In this document: positions 9,001 through 16,498 of the stretch, piece by piece
Position numbering within the stretch: the first letter of the stretch is position 1
Layout of the letters: each line of letters starts with the position of its first letter
Assembly: GCA_964609515.1 (NCBI GenBank)
Contig: CAZSTZ010000031.1
Span: 1-39,377 of the forward strand
DNA from: CALKCV01 sp964609515
GTDB lineage: Bacteria; Cyanobacteriota; Cyanobacteriia; Cyanobacteriales; Microcoleaceae
Direction: 5' to 3'
Length of the DNA stretch: 39,377 nt
The notes under the pieces: model-generated
What the model was told of the DNA's origin: nothing
Database searches by the model: none
What the model saw: only the letters and a program-made list of their open reading frames with translations
Translations under genes and position numbers: made by a program

Positions 9001-10235
9001 AAGATAAAACCTACTTTGAAACCCAAATGGCAAAAGCAATGGCAGAAGGATGCCGCATACTATCTCCCAACGGCATCGGCGTTATCGTTTTCGCCCACAA
9101 ATCAACCGCAGGTTGGGAATCTCAACTGCAAGCAATGATAAACGCGGGTTGGACGATAACCGCTTCTTGGGCTATTGACACCGAAATGGGGAACCGACTC
9201 CGCGCCATGAACTCCGCCGCCCTCGCCTCCTCCATTCACCTAGTCTGCCGGCGGCGATCCCCCCTAACCCCCCTTGAAAAGGGGGGAACTGGAGGGGGAA
9301 CTTTTGAAAAGGGGGGAACTGGAGGGGGAGGAAATATCGGCGACTGGCGCGACGTCTTGCAAGAACTCCCCCAACGGATCCGCCAGTGGATGCCCCGCCT
9401 CGCCGACCAAGGCATCGTCGGCGCCGATGCCATCTTTGCCTGCCTCGGCCCCGCCCTCGAAATCTTCTCCCGCCACGACGGCGTAGAGAAAGCCTCCGGG
9501 GAAGTCGTCACCCTGCGGGAATATCTCGAATACGTCTGGGCCGCAGTCTCCAAAGAAGCCCTCAGCACCATTTTCGCCGACGCCGACACGGCAGACTTCG
9601 AGCCCGACGCCCGACTTACAGCCATGTGGTTGTGGACTCTCACCGGCGGCACCCCCGACAGCCAAACTCCCGACATCGACGACGAGGAGGAAGACATCCC
9701 CAAAAAAGCCGCCAAACCAAGCGGCGGTTACGTTCTCGAATACGACACCGCCCGCAAAATCGCCCAAGGACTCGGGGCCGACCTCGCCGCCCTCAGCACT
9801 TTAGTAGAAATAAAAGGAGGTAAAGCGCGACTGCTGGCAGTTGCCGAACGTTCTACCTATTTATTAGGTAAAGATAAAGACAAAGACGCGGGCAAAAAAC
9901 CAACCACCAGCAAAAAGAAAAGCAAAAATCAACCCAAACAGTTAGACCTCTTCTCCAGTGGAGAACCGCAAACCGAAGCAACCGACAGCGAGTGGGGCGA
10001 CACTGCCGTAGAAACTCCCGGTCAAACCGTATTAGACCGCATCCACCAAGCGGCGATCCTATTTGCCGCAGGACGCAGCGACGCCCTGAAACGCTTTTTA
10101 GTCGAAGATGCGATCGGCAAGGACAAACGTTTCTGGGTTCTCGCCCAGGCCCTATCCGCCCTCTATCCCCGAGGCACCGAGGAAAAACGTTGGGTGGATG
10201 GAGTGTTGGCGAGGAAAAAAGGATTGGGGTTGTAG
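6063..10235 (+). CDS. Fusion of DprA/Smf-like domain with DUF1156 DNA adenine methyltransferase
   Basis: The product is 1390 residues from the ATG at 6063, 4 bp after the PRTase stop. Residues 1-310 are DprA/Smf-like: an N-terminal helical HhH-like region, then a Rossmann core with VGFCGSRKTSAKGLRIARE, IASGYANGTDLAAH and a late SGLSGGTFAAGETTL. Residues 311-341 form a Pro/Thr/Gln-rich linker. From residue 342 a DUF1156 methyltransferase begins (PLKRISA-like, then REKSIRHGHISTLHIWWARR). SAM motif I is near 513 (FAGGGAIPLEALRVGA), a zinc ribbon is at C624/C629 and C687/C689/C690, and the catalytic DPPYYD is at 929-934, implying N6-adenine (or N4-cytosine) methylation. Two palindromic repeat insertions lie in frame at about residues 584-609 and 1065-1089. 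An internal ATG at 7086 could start a separate methyltransferase, but no convincing ribosome site precedes it. Confidence 0.85.
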   Translation: MTYKTAILQLTQARGLGSGTLGRLLKILAREGGNLEELVSLPVNELVCRYGLKTEVARAVKTTRDRAMQLGDELHRQGVQILVRGKPDYPARLTQVLGETAPPVLFAKGNLSILERKTVGFCGSRKTSAKGLRIARESARLLAESDINIASGYANGTDLAAHCGALAVNGATTFVLVEGILNFRIKPEVAELLNEENYVAVSEFPPEIKWIARNAMQRNRTICGLSDAMIMVESGLSGGTFAAGETTLQLNQPLFVVEYAEPPKSAEGNRYFLDKDARPLLGNRKGKPLLDAVFEILAKAGEPIESYSPKQGALFSETDAPKKSPQPQVTTVTEPVERIPPMNDYPKRLIEVDLPIKRISAHARREKSIRHGHISTLHIWWARRPLAACRAVLCAALWPDPTDANCPERFRVEGARIIGDFAKKAARDLANTCQTDVWKRWEVLAKRENPLDADNPDDLNILRYRLLDFIADFANWDNATQPDYLAASRALTQAAHESLGGIPGTRPLVADSFAGGGAIPLEALRVGADAFASDLNPVAVLLNKVVLEYIPKYGETLAAEVRRWGEYIKDEAQKELGEFYPRSGSPPAPLEKGGERERVSLEKGGERERGGTPIAYLWARTVVCEGPGCGAEVPLMRSLWLAKKNNKSVALRLVPNLEGKRVDFEIIEDARAKDVRDGTVKRGSATCPCCGFTTPVASVRKQLKPRRGGADDARLFCVVTVRDSEKGRFYRLPNEVDLEAVKRAREELERRKAEHRGELSLVPDEPTPQGGGSGAGRAFSQRNYGMNKFEDLFASRQALALSTLARLVNEVGEKLVGGEDEGLAIAVQCCLAFIIDKQTDYNSSLCTWNTRGEYIGHTFGRQALPMVWDFIELQPFGDGSGNIEGAVDWTFRVIEQGSIISDGQSGSVGISSAVKHPLPSGFAQCFFSDPPYYDAVPYADLSDFFYVWLKRTLPPSLGTSFANELAPKDDECIVDEVKGKDKTYFETQMAKAMAEGCRILSPNGIGVIVFAHKSTAGWESQLQAMINAGWTITASWAIDTEMGNRLRAMNSAALASSIHLVCRRRSPLTPLEKGGTGGGTFEKGGTGGGGNIGDWRDVLQELPQRIRQWMPRLADQGIVGADAIFACLGPALEIFSRHDGVEKASGEVVTLREYLEYVWAAVSKEALSTIFADADTADFEPDARLTAMWLWTLTGGTPDSQTPDIDDEEEDIPKKAAKPSGGYVLEYDTARKIAQGLGADLAALSTLVEIKGGKARLLAVAERSTYLLGKDKDKDAGKKPTTSKKKSKNQPKQLDLFSSGEPQTEATDSEWGDTAVETPGQTVLDRIHQAAILFAAGRSDALKRFLVEDAIGKDKRFWVLAQALSALYPRGTEEKRWVDGVLARKKGLGL
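7812..7890. repeat. In-frame C-tract/G-tract palindrome with 33-bp tandem duplication
   Basis: The element GGATCCCCCCCGGCC plus CCCCTTGAAAAGGGG lies inside the methyltransferase. It is followed by a second 33-bp unit (7858-7890) that repeats CCCTTGAAAAGGGGGG and AGAAAGAGAAAGAG. Because 33 is a multiple of 3 the frame is kept. The peptide adds two copies of LEKGGERER between SAM motif I and the zinc ribbon. Confidence 0.9.
9256..9330. repeat. Second in-frame copy of the palindrome, 30-bp duplication
   Basis: The sequence GATCCCCCCTAACC followed by CCCCTTGAAAAGGGG is duplicated with a 30-bp period (TTGAAAAGGGGGGAACTGGA core at 9274 and 9304). It encodes PLEKGGTGGG then FEKGGTGGGG near residues 1065-1089, after the catalytic core. 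Confidence 0.9.
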
Positions 10236-10283
10236 GCAATTAACAATTAGCAATTAGCAATTAACAATTAACTTAGGAGTAAT
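10236..10283. repeat. Short tandem repeat of CAATTAG/CAATTAA type
   Basis: Seven to ten base AATTAGC/AATTAAC units are repeated between the methyltransferase stop and the antitoxin gene. Similar AATTAAC/AATTGAC runs occur at 26698-26742. This is a cyanobacterial STRR-type repeat; the antitoxin ribosome site TTAGGAG follows directly. Confidence 0.6.
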
Positions 10284-10287
10284 TACC

Positions 10288-10533
10288 ATGAGCGCAGAAC
10301 AGTTATTAGATAAATGGCAAACATTAGACCCAGAAGAACGCGATCGCGTTTTAGCGTTTATCGATTCTATTTATCAAACCAAGCGGCGAAGCAAACCTAC
10401 TTCTAATTTAGGCAAAAAATTAAGACAAATTCGCCAAGAGATTATTGATTCTGGCGTTCCTTTATTAACTGCCGAAGAAGTAGAAAAAGAAAAAGCAGAA
10501 CGTCGTGGGGGTTATTTAGGAGAAAAAGAATGA
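10288..10533 (+). CDS. VapB-like antitoxin of a PIN toxin
   Basis: The product is 81 residues with a ribosome site TTAGGAG upstream of the ATG. It is highly charged, with an N-terminal helix (LDKWQTLDPEERDRVLAFID) and a C-terminal GVPLLTAEEVEKEKAERRGG segment typical of small cyanobacterial antitoxins paired with PIN toxins. Its stop overlaps the toxin start by 4 bp (ATGA), the normal arrangement of a toxin-antitoxin operon. It lies inside the defence island between the methyltransferase and the DUF499 gene on the same strand. It probably neutralises the PIN protein and represses its own promoter; this is inferred from the family pattern. Confidence 0.75.
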   Translation: MSAEQLLDKWQTLDPEERDRVLAFIDSIYQTKRRSKPTSNLGKKLRQIRQEIIDSGVPLLTAEEVEKEKAERRGGYLGEKE

Positions 10534-10940
10534 TTCGTACTTTTATTGACGCTGGAGTTCTAATTTCTGCAGCTCGTTCTCAAGGCGAGATTGCCGAGAG
10601 GGCATTAGAAGTTTTAGAAGACGAAAAACGAGAATTTGCTTCTAGTATTTTTCTCAAATTAGAAGTCTTGCCAAAAGCAATTTACAATCAACAAAACAGC
10701 GAGGTCAAGTTTTATGAAACCTTTTTCGATGCCGTTTCTTATTGGGCAAACGACATCGATGCAATTATTGAAGCAGCTTACCAGCAATCAAGCCAATTTG
10801 GATTAGGTGCTATGGACGCTTTACATATTGCTGCGGCTGTATCTGTTGGAGCTACGGAATTTATTACCAATGAAAAACCTGAAAAGTCTATTCATAGAAC
10901 CCAGAGCATTAAGGTTATTTCTCTCCGGGTTTCTCGATAA
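10530..10940 (+). CDS. PIN-domain toxin (VapC-like ribonuclease)
   Basis: The product is 136 residues overlapping the antitoxin by 4 bp. PIN-domain features are the N-terminal acidic strand (TFIDAGVLISAA), a central Glu in SIFLKLEVLPKA, the GAMDALHIAAA motif with the key Asp, and the late acidic/Asn strand EFITNEKPEKSI. These acidic residues bind metal for RNA cleavage, usually of tRNA or mRNA. The gene sits in a defence island, so it may act as an addiction module or an abortive-infection arm. Confidence 0.85.
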   Translation: MIRTFIDAGVLISAARSQGEIAERALEVLEDEKREFASSIFLKLEVLPKAIYNQQNSEVKFYETFFDAVSYWANDIDAIIEAAYQQSSQFGLGAMDALHIAAAVSVGATEFITNEKPEKSIHRTQSIKVISLRVSR

Positions 10941-11033
10941 ATCCTCTAGCATCTGTTGGGTTCCGCTATCGCTCCACCCAACCTACAATTCCCCATTCCC
11001 AATTCCCCATTCCCAAATTATTAATTAAAAACC

Positions 11034-13994
11034 ATGCCACTAAAACCCTGGTACAAAATAGAAGGACTCACCCCCCGAGAAGACCTGCGTCAAGGCAAAC
11101 CCTTAGACGCCGCAGAATTTGCAGTCCACCTAGACCAAGTGCGAGACAAACGCGCCCCCCAAGACTATCAAAACCCAGAAAGCTTCTTCAGTCGCACCTA
11201 TCTAACCCAATACCTAACCGAGCTCGCCTCCCAAACCCTGCGCCGCCTCTCTGGAGAAGTCACCCAAACTTCCGCAGTCTTCAACCTCTCCACCCAATTC
11301 GGCGGCGGCAAAACCCACGCCCTCACCCTCCTCTATCACCTGGCAAAACACGGCAGGGCCGCCAACAACTGGGCCGGCGTCTCCAAAATCCTCGCCAAAG
11401 CAGGCATCCCCTCAGTTCCAGAAGCAGCGATCGCCGTCTTCGTAGGCACAGAATTCGACTCAACCACGGGCCGCGACGGCAGAAAAACCCCTTGGGGCGA
11501 AATCGCCTATCAACTCGGAGGAGACGAAGCTTATGCCGCAGTGGCGGAACACGATCGCCAATTTATCGAACCCAAAGGCGATGTCATCCGTCAACTCCTC
11601 CCCAAAGACAAACCCTGCCTGATACTAATGGACGAAATCCTCAACTACGCCAGCACCTACCGGCAAATAGGATACGGCGATCGCCTCTACAACTTCATCC
11701 AGGCCCTCTCCGAAACCGCCCGAGGTCAAAAAAACGTCGTTCTGGTAGTCTCCATCCCCGCCTCAGAAATAGAATACACGGCCCCAGACGAAGCGGACCA
11801 ACAGCGCTATAAAAAAATGCTGGACCGCCTCGGCAAAGCGATAACCATCTCCGCCGACTCCGAAACCTCAGAAATCGTCCGCCGCCGTCTCTTCGAGTCC
11901 GATCCTCGCGCCCTCACCGCCGAAGGCAAAATCCTCCTCCCCAAAGACGCCCTCGCCACCTGCAACGAATACGCAGAGTGGATGCTTCGCCACCGCCAGC
12001 AAATCCCCAAATGGTTCCCCATCGATAGCGCCCGGGAAATCTTCGCCGCCACCTATCCCTTCCATCCCTCGGTTTTATCCGTATTCGAGCGCAAATGGCA
12101 GGCCCTCCCCCGGTTCCAGCGGACTCGCGGCATCCTGCGGCTGTTAGCTTTGTGGGTTTCTAAAACCTATCGGGAAGGGTACAAAGGCAACAGTGGCGAC
12201 CCTTTAATTAGTTTGGGCAGCGCCCCTTTGGGAGATGCAGATTTTAGAAGCGCCATTTTCGAGCAAATGGGAGAAGAACGCTTAGAAGCCGCCGTTACTA
12301 CCGACATCTGCGGCAAAAAAGACGCCCACGCCCTCCGTCTGGATGCCGAAGCGGAGGAAGAGATAAAGCGATCGCGCCTCCACGGCCAAGTCGCCGCCAC
12401 CATCTTTTTCGAGTCCAATGGCGGCTGCACTCGCACCGAGGCAACGGTTCCCGAAATTCGCCTCGCCACTGGCGAACCGAATTTAAACATCGCCAACGTT
12501 GAAACCGTATTAGAAACCCTAAACGCCGAATGCTATTACCTCACCATTAACAAAAATAGGTACAAATTCGGCATCCATCCCAACCTCAATAAAATCCTAG
12601 CCGATCGCCGCGCCAGCGTGAAGAGCGAGGATATCGATAAATGCGTTGGGGATGCGGTGAAAAAGCTATTTGCCAGACAGCGGGGCGGCATCCAAATCGT
12701 TCATTTTCCCAAAAAATCGGGAGACCTTGCCAACCAACCGACTTTAACTTTAGCGGTGCTGTCTCCAGAGCGATCGCAACAAGATAAAGAAACAATAACC
12801 TTTGTCGAATCGATAATTCGCGAAGTGGGGAAGTCGGCGCGAACTTATAAAAGCGCTTTGATTTTTGCGGTGCCAGACTCCGACGCCCGGTTGCGCTCCG
12901 ACGCCCGTCAGTTCCTCGCCTGGCAAGCTATCCGAGAGGAGGAAGGGAGCAATTTAGACGAAACCCAGAAACAACAATTGGAGGCAAACCTCAAGAGGGC
13001 GGAACGAGATTTAAAGGAAAGCGTCTGGCGGACTTATAAATATGTGTTGCTTTTGGGCAAGAACAACAAAACCCGCACTTTAGACCTGGGTTTAGTCACT
13101 TCCAGCGCCGCCGAATCTCTGCCCCAATTAATTGTCAACCGACTCCGACAGGAAGGAGATCTAGAAGAAAAGATTAGTCCGCGCTTTCTGCTACGCAATT
13201 GGTCGGCATCCTTCGAGGAGTGGAGTACGAAATCGGTGCGGGATGCTTTTTTTGCTTCTCCTAAATTTCCCCGCCTGTTGCAACCCGACGCGGTGAAAGA
13301 GGCGATCGCTGCCGGCGTCAGGAATGGCAATTTAGCTTATGTGGGGAAAGTAGGCGATCGCTACGAACCCTTCGAGTTTAAAAGCAACTTCGCCGACTGC
13401 GACGTAGAAATCTCGGAAGATACCTATATTATTAAAGGAGAAGTTGCCGAAGCGTACTTGCAGCGGATAACAGATCCGCCCAGACTGGAGGCGATCGCTC
13501 TCTCCCCAGAAACCGTCCGCCTCCAACCCGGAAGCAAACAAACCTTTATCGCCCAAGGTAAAGACCAACGAAACGACGACTTTCCCGTTACCGACATCCA
13601 GTGGAGCGCCACGGGAGGAGAAATAGATAGTAACGGCGTTTTAACCGCCCCAGAAGATATCGGTAACTTTACCGTTACCGCAGCGGTAGGGGAAATCAGC
13701 GCTACTGCTAAATTTTCCGTAGTTCCAGCAGCAAAAGTCGGGGAAAAACGGGCAGAGTATCATGCCCCGCCCGAAGTTCTTCCCCAAGGACTGCAATGGT
13801 CTGGAGAAGTTACGCCCCAAAAGTGGATGAACTTCTATACGCGAGTGCTATCCACATTTGGCAACAGTGCGGATTTTAACTTAAAAATAGAAGTCAGTTT
13901 TTCCATAGAAGGAGACATCACCGAACAGCAACAGCAACAAACCAAAGCCGCCCTAGAAGAACTAGGTTTAAATAGCGATTTAGAAAGCGGGTAA
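11034..13994 (+). CDS. DUF499-family AAA+ ATPase with C-terminal Ig-like domain
   Basis: The product is 986 residues. Walker A is at about residues 88-95 (QFGGGKTH) and Walker B at about 195-201 (CLILMDEILNYA). The opening (PWYKIEGLTPREDLRQG) and the ESFFSRTYLT segment are typical of DUF499 proteins, large ATPases found beside DUF1156 methyltransferases and helicases in predicted modification-linked defence systems. At about residues 820-900 is a beta-rich segment (ALSPETVRLQPGSKQTFIAQ, then SATGGEIDSNGVLTAPEDIG) that reads as a bacterial Ig-like (Big_2-type) domain, which is odd for a cytoplasmic ATPase. A conserved terminal module follows (GLQWSGEVTPQKWMNFYTRV). The gene is last in the + strand run and is followed at once by a hairpin. 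The defence role is inferred. Confidence 0.85.
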   Translation: MPLKPWYKIEGLTPREDLRQGKPLDAAEFAVHLDQVRDKRAPQDYQNPESFFSRTYLTQYLTELASQTLRRLSGEVTQTSAVFNLSTQFGGGKTHALTLLYHLAKHGRAANNWAGVSKILAKAGIPSVPEAAIAVFVGTEFDSTTGRDGRKTPWGEIAYQLGGDEAYAAVAEHDRQFIEPKGDVIRQLLPKDKPCLILMDEILNYASTYRQIGYGDRLYNFIQALSETARGQKNVVLVVSIPASEIEYTAPDEADQQRYKKMLDRLGKAITISADSETSEIVRRRLFESDPRALTAEGKILLPKDALATCNEYAEWMLRHRQQIPKWFPIDSAREIFAATYPFHPSVLSVFERKWQALPRFQRTRGILRLLALWVSKTYREGYKGNSGDPLISLGSAPLGDADFRSAIFEQMGEERLEAAVTTDICGKKDAHALRLDAEAEEEIKRSRLHGQVAATIFFESNGGCTRTEATVPEIRLATGEPNLNIANVETVLETLNAECYYLTINKNRYKFGIHPNLNKILADRRASVKSEDIDKCVGDAVKKLFARQRGGIQIVHFPKKSGDLANQPTLTLAVLSPERSQQDKETITFVESIIREVGKSARTYKSALIFAVPDSDARLRSDARQFLAWQAIREEEGSNLDETQKQQLEANLKRAERDLKESVWRTYKYVLLLGKNNKTRTLDLGLVTSSAAESLPQLIVNRLRQEGDLEEKISPRFLLRNWSASFEEWSTKSVRDAFFASPKFPRLLQPDAVKEAIAAGVRNGNLAYVGKVGDRYEPFEFKSNFADCDVEISEDTYIIKGEVAEAYLQRITDPPRLEAIALSPETVRLQPGSKQTFIAQGKDQRNDDFPVTDIQWSATGGEIDSNGVLTAPEDIGNFTVTAAVGEISATAKFSVVPAAKVGEKRAEYHAPPEVLPQGLQWSGEVTPQKWMNFYTRVLSTFGNSADFNLKIEVSFSIEGDITEQQQQQTKAALEELGLNSDLESG

Positions 13995-13995
13995 A

Positions 13996-14028
13996 GAAAC
14001 CCGGTAATTTCGGCAAAACCGGGTTTCT
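13996..14028. terminator. Hairpin of the AAACCCGG family, putative end of the defence transcript
   Basis: The arms GAAACCCGGTAATTTCGG and CAAAACCGGGTTTCT begin 2 bp after the DUF499 stop, between convergent genes. A half copy (AAAACCTGGTTTCT) lies at 14063-14076. There is no clear U-tract, so a terminator role is inferred from position. The same sequence recurs at 26232 and 27891. Confidence 0.5.
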
Positions 14029-14088
14029 GAGAAGACTTTAAATCCCTAAAGCGATTACTACACAAAACCTGGTTTCTCGACCTGCTCT

Positions 14089-15567
14089 CTAGCGGACTGC
14101 TACTCGATCGCCCCCGCGCTTCCTCCCGCCACTCGTCAGCAAAGACACGCCAATAAATGCAGCCAAACCCACCAACGGACTGATAAGAGTGGGGAAGCCG
14201 TCAAAACCGGCAGTAAAAATCGGGTTTTTCAAATAGAACAAAGTATTGTCGCTGCCGAACATCGTTGGCATCAGGGCGAACAAGATTAATCGCGTTCCCG
14301 TTCCCGCAAAGATGCAGGCAAGAGCCCCGAATTTATTAGCTTTCGGCCAATACAAACCCCCCGCCAGTGGAACTAACAAGCCGGCAAACCCCAAATCGAA
14401 AGCTAAAAGCAATAAAATTCCGGTTTGGGGAACCAAGACGGCAAACAACACTCCCAGAGAGGTAATGCCAAAAGCCATAAATCGGGTCAGCCTCAACAAG
14501 CGATCGCCACCCGCCCCGTGGTTATCGTGACGAACGCCCATCACGTTATGGGCGATAACCGAAGACGTACCGAGAATCGCTCCATCTGCCGTAGATAGGG
14601 AAGCAGAAAGAATCGCCGCAATGACCGCCAATCCTAAAACTGGCGGAATTACGCCTTTTAGCAGCGCTAGCAATAACGGCCCGTCGGGAGTAATGCCCGC
14701 TTGCGCTAAAATCTCGGGAGTTGATAGAGCCATTATTGAAAAGGGCACGCCGATAATTACCGTTCCAGCAGAACCGATAAAACAAGCCCGTTGGGCGGTT
14801 TCCGGGCTCTCGGAGGCAAAGATCCGCGCCATAAAGTCGATCGCGACTATATCTCCCAAACCGAGAGCTAACAAAGTTGCCCAATTGATAGCGGCCCCGG
14901 CGGCGGGATCGGCTAATTGTTCTAAAGCAAACGGACCCATGCCGTCTGGTATGTTAAAGCCAAAGTTGAGAGCCATAAAACCAAACAGCAGCATGGTTCC
15001 TAAAAACGCTATTGCTACTTGAATTGCATCGGTGTAAGCTATCGCAAACAAGCCACCGCTGACAGTATAGATTAAAACTACAGTCGCAATTAGCATCACT
15101 CCTGCGGTGTAGCTGGTTCCTAAAAAACCCTCAAATAGATAGCCTCCCGCCACCAAGTTCCCCGCCAGCAAAAAGGCAAAGCTCAACACCATGATAATAG
15201 AGACTATTACTTCGGTGAAGCGACCGTATTTGACTCGGTAAAAATCAGGTAAGGTAATTAAGCCCATTCGGTTCATGGGTTTGGCGAAAAAGAGACCGGT
15301 TAAAAAGAGACACAAAGCCAATCCCAAGGGCAAAGATGCCCCCGCCCAAAAGCCAAACTCCGCTGCGAGGTCGGTATTGCCCAAGGTGGCATTGGAATCG
15401 ACGGACTGGGCCATCAAGGTTGCGGCGGCTAGGGGCAAGATTAAACCGCGTCCCGCCACCAAAAAGTTGACGCTATCGCCCTTAATCCGTTTTGCCGTCC
15501 AAAGGCCGATAGCTAGGGTAGCCAACAAAAAAAGGATGATTCCCCAAAAAAAGATAGAATCTGTCAT
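14089..15567 (-). CDS. Sodium:solute symporter family transporter
   Basis: The product is 492 residues with about 13 hydrophobic segments. Family features are the N-terminal segment followed by VNFLVAGRGLILPLAAATLMAQ, GLITLPDFYRVKYGR, VSGGLFAIAYTDAIQVA in the middle, and the Na+-site region AAILSASLSTADGAILGTSSV. These match the SSS (SLC5-like) family, which imports solutes such as proline, pantothenate, sugars or urea with Na+. The substrate cannot be read from sequence. It is convergent with the DUF499 gene and divergent from the SMR pair, with only about 60 bp between the two start codons, so the promoters share that gap. Confidence 0.85.
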   Translation of the reverse strand: MTDSIFFWGIILFLLATLAIGLWTAKRIKGDSVNFLVAGRGLILPLAAATLMAQSVDSNATLGNTDLAAEFGFWAGASLPLGLALCLFLTGLFFAKPMNRMGLITLPDFYRVKYGRFTEVIVSIIMVLSFAFLLAGNLVAGGYLFEGFLGTSYTAGVMLIATVVLIYTVSGGLFAIAYTDAIQVAIAFLGTMLLFGFMALNFGFNIPDGMGPFALEQLADPAAGAAINWATLLALGLGDIVAIDFMARIFASESPETAQRACFIGSAGTVIIGVPFSIMALSTPEILAQAGITPDGPLLLALLKGVIPPVLGLAVIAAILSASLSTADGAILGTSSVIAHNVMGVRHDNHGAGGDRLLRLTRFMAFGITSLGVLFAVLVPQTGILLLLAFDLGFAGLLVPLAGGLYWPKANKFGALACIFAGTGTRLILFALMPTMFGSDNTLFYLKNPIFTAGFDGFPTLISPLVGLAAFIGVSLLTSGGRKRGGDRVAVR

Positions 15568-15626
15568 AATAGTTAATTCTTGGCAGTTAACTCGATTTTT
15601 AGTCAGCCAGTTAGGAGGATTATAAC

Positions 15627-16091
15627 ATGGCGTGGATTTATTTAATGATGGCAGTAGGCTGTGAAATTGTCTGGGCTAGTAGTTTAAAAGCAACTGATGG
15701 ATATTCGCAACTTTTACCATCTATTTTTAACGCAAGCGTTTTAACTATTAATATTTATTTTCTTTCTCGGGCAGTCCAAACTTTACCAGTTGCTATAGCC
15801 TATCCTATTTGGACGGGTTTAGGTGGGGCTGGAGTGGCAATCGTGGCGGTTTTATTTTTTCACGAAAGTTTGGGAATATGGCAAATAGTTTGCATTCTAG
15901 CGATAGTTTTAGGAGTTATCGGTTTAGAAGTTGACAAGCCTCAAGAAGCTGAGGAATCTATTAATTTAGAAGAAGAAGCAGAACGAATCAAACTTAATAG
16001 TTCGGGAGAAGAGATAAAGTTAGCCCTGGGTTCTGTGAAATCAAAAGCTGCCGATACAGAAGAAGTTATGATAACGAAAAAATCGGAATAG
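15627..16091 (+). CDS. Small multidrug resistance (SMR) protein, long C-tail
   Basis: The product is 154 residues with a strong TTAGGAGG ribosome site. Four membrane helices fill residues 1-105; the SMR Glu lies in the first (AVGCEIVWASSLKATDGY), and AYPIWTGLGGAGVAIVA is in the third. Residues 107-154 add a charged, Glu/Lys-rich cytoplasmic tail that typical SMR proteins of about 105 residues lack. It is followed after 48 bp by a second SMR gene, as in two-component SMR pumps where the two subunits take opposite orientations. Substrates may be guanidinium or quaternary ammonium compounds; this is inferred. Confidence 0.85.
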   Translation: MAWIYLMMAVGCEIVWASSLKATDGYSQLLPSIFNASVLTINIYFLSRAVQTLPVAIAYPIWTGLGGAGVAIVAVLFFHESLGIWQIVCILAIVLGVIGLEVDKPQEAEESINLEEEAERIKLNSSGEEIKLALGSVKSKAADTEEVMITKKSE

Positions 16092-16139
16092 TTCGGGGAG
16101 CGATCGCTTGTTTTATTTTTAGCTTAATAGGAGTTGTTT

Positions 16140-16466
16140 ATGAGTTGGGAATGGATTTGTTTAATCCTCGCTGTAGTTTTTGAAATTATCTGGGGTTTGA
16201 CCTTAAAAAGTACGGACGGATTTAAAAAATTAATTCCTTCTGTTATTACTATAGCAGCCTGCGCAGCCGTAACCTATTTTATTGCTGTTTCTGTTAAGGT
16301 TTTGCCTATAGCAGTAGTTTATCCTCTATGGACTGGATTGGGAGGTGTTGGAGTTGCTGTTTTTAGTGTGGTATTTTATAAGGAAAAATTAAGCGCAACT
16401 CAAATTTGCTGCGTTTTTCTCGTAATTGCAGGAGCAGTTGGATTAAAGTTAAGCGAACTTCAGTAG
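16140..16466 (+). CDS. Small multidrug resistance (SMR) protein, SugE/Gdx-like
   Basis: The product is 108 residues from the ATG at 16140, chosen over an upstream TTG at 16134 because AGGAG lies 7 bp before it. There are four membrane helices with the essential Glu in AVVFEIIWGLTLKSTDGF, then LIPSVITIAA, VYPLWTGLGGVGVAVF and a terminal AGAVGLKLSE. This resembles the Gdx/SugE guanidinium-exporter branch more than EmrE. It is likely the partner subunit of the SMR gene just upstream. No guanidine riboswitch was seen in the short leader. Confidence 0.85.
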   Translation: MSWEWICLILAVVFEIIWGLTLKSTDGFKKLIPSVITIAACAAVTYFIAVSVKVLPIAVVYPLWTGLGGVGVAVFSVVFYKEKLSATQICCVFLVIAGAVGLKLSELQ

Positions 16467-16498
16467 GGTTTTTTTGCCTAATTAATTAACAAGAAAAG

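Noticed and set aside
9386..9823. + strand frame rich in Arg/His within the methyltransferase
   Set aside because: It is a GC-driven out-of-frame shadow without recognisable motifs.
15568..15626. Guanidine (ykkC) riboswitch before the SMR pair
   Set aside because: The gap is only about 60 bp and has no matching sequence or fold.
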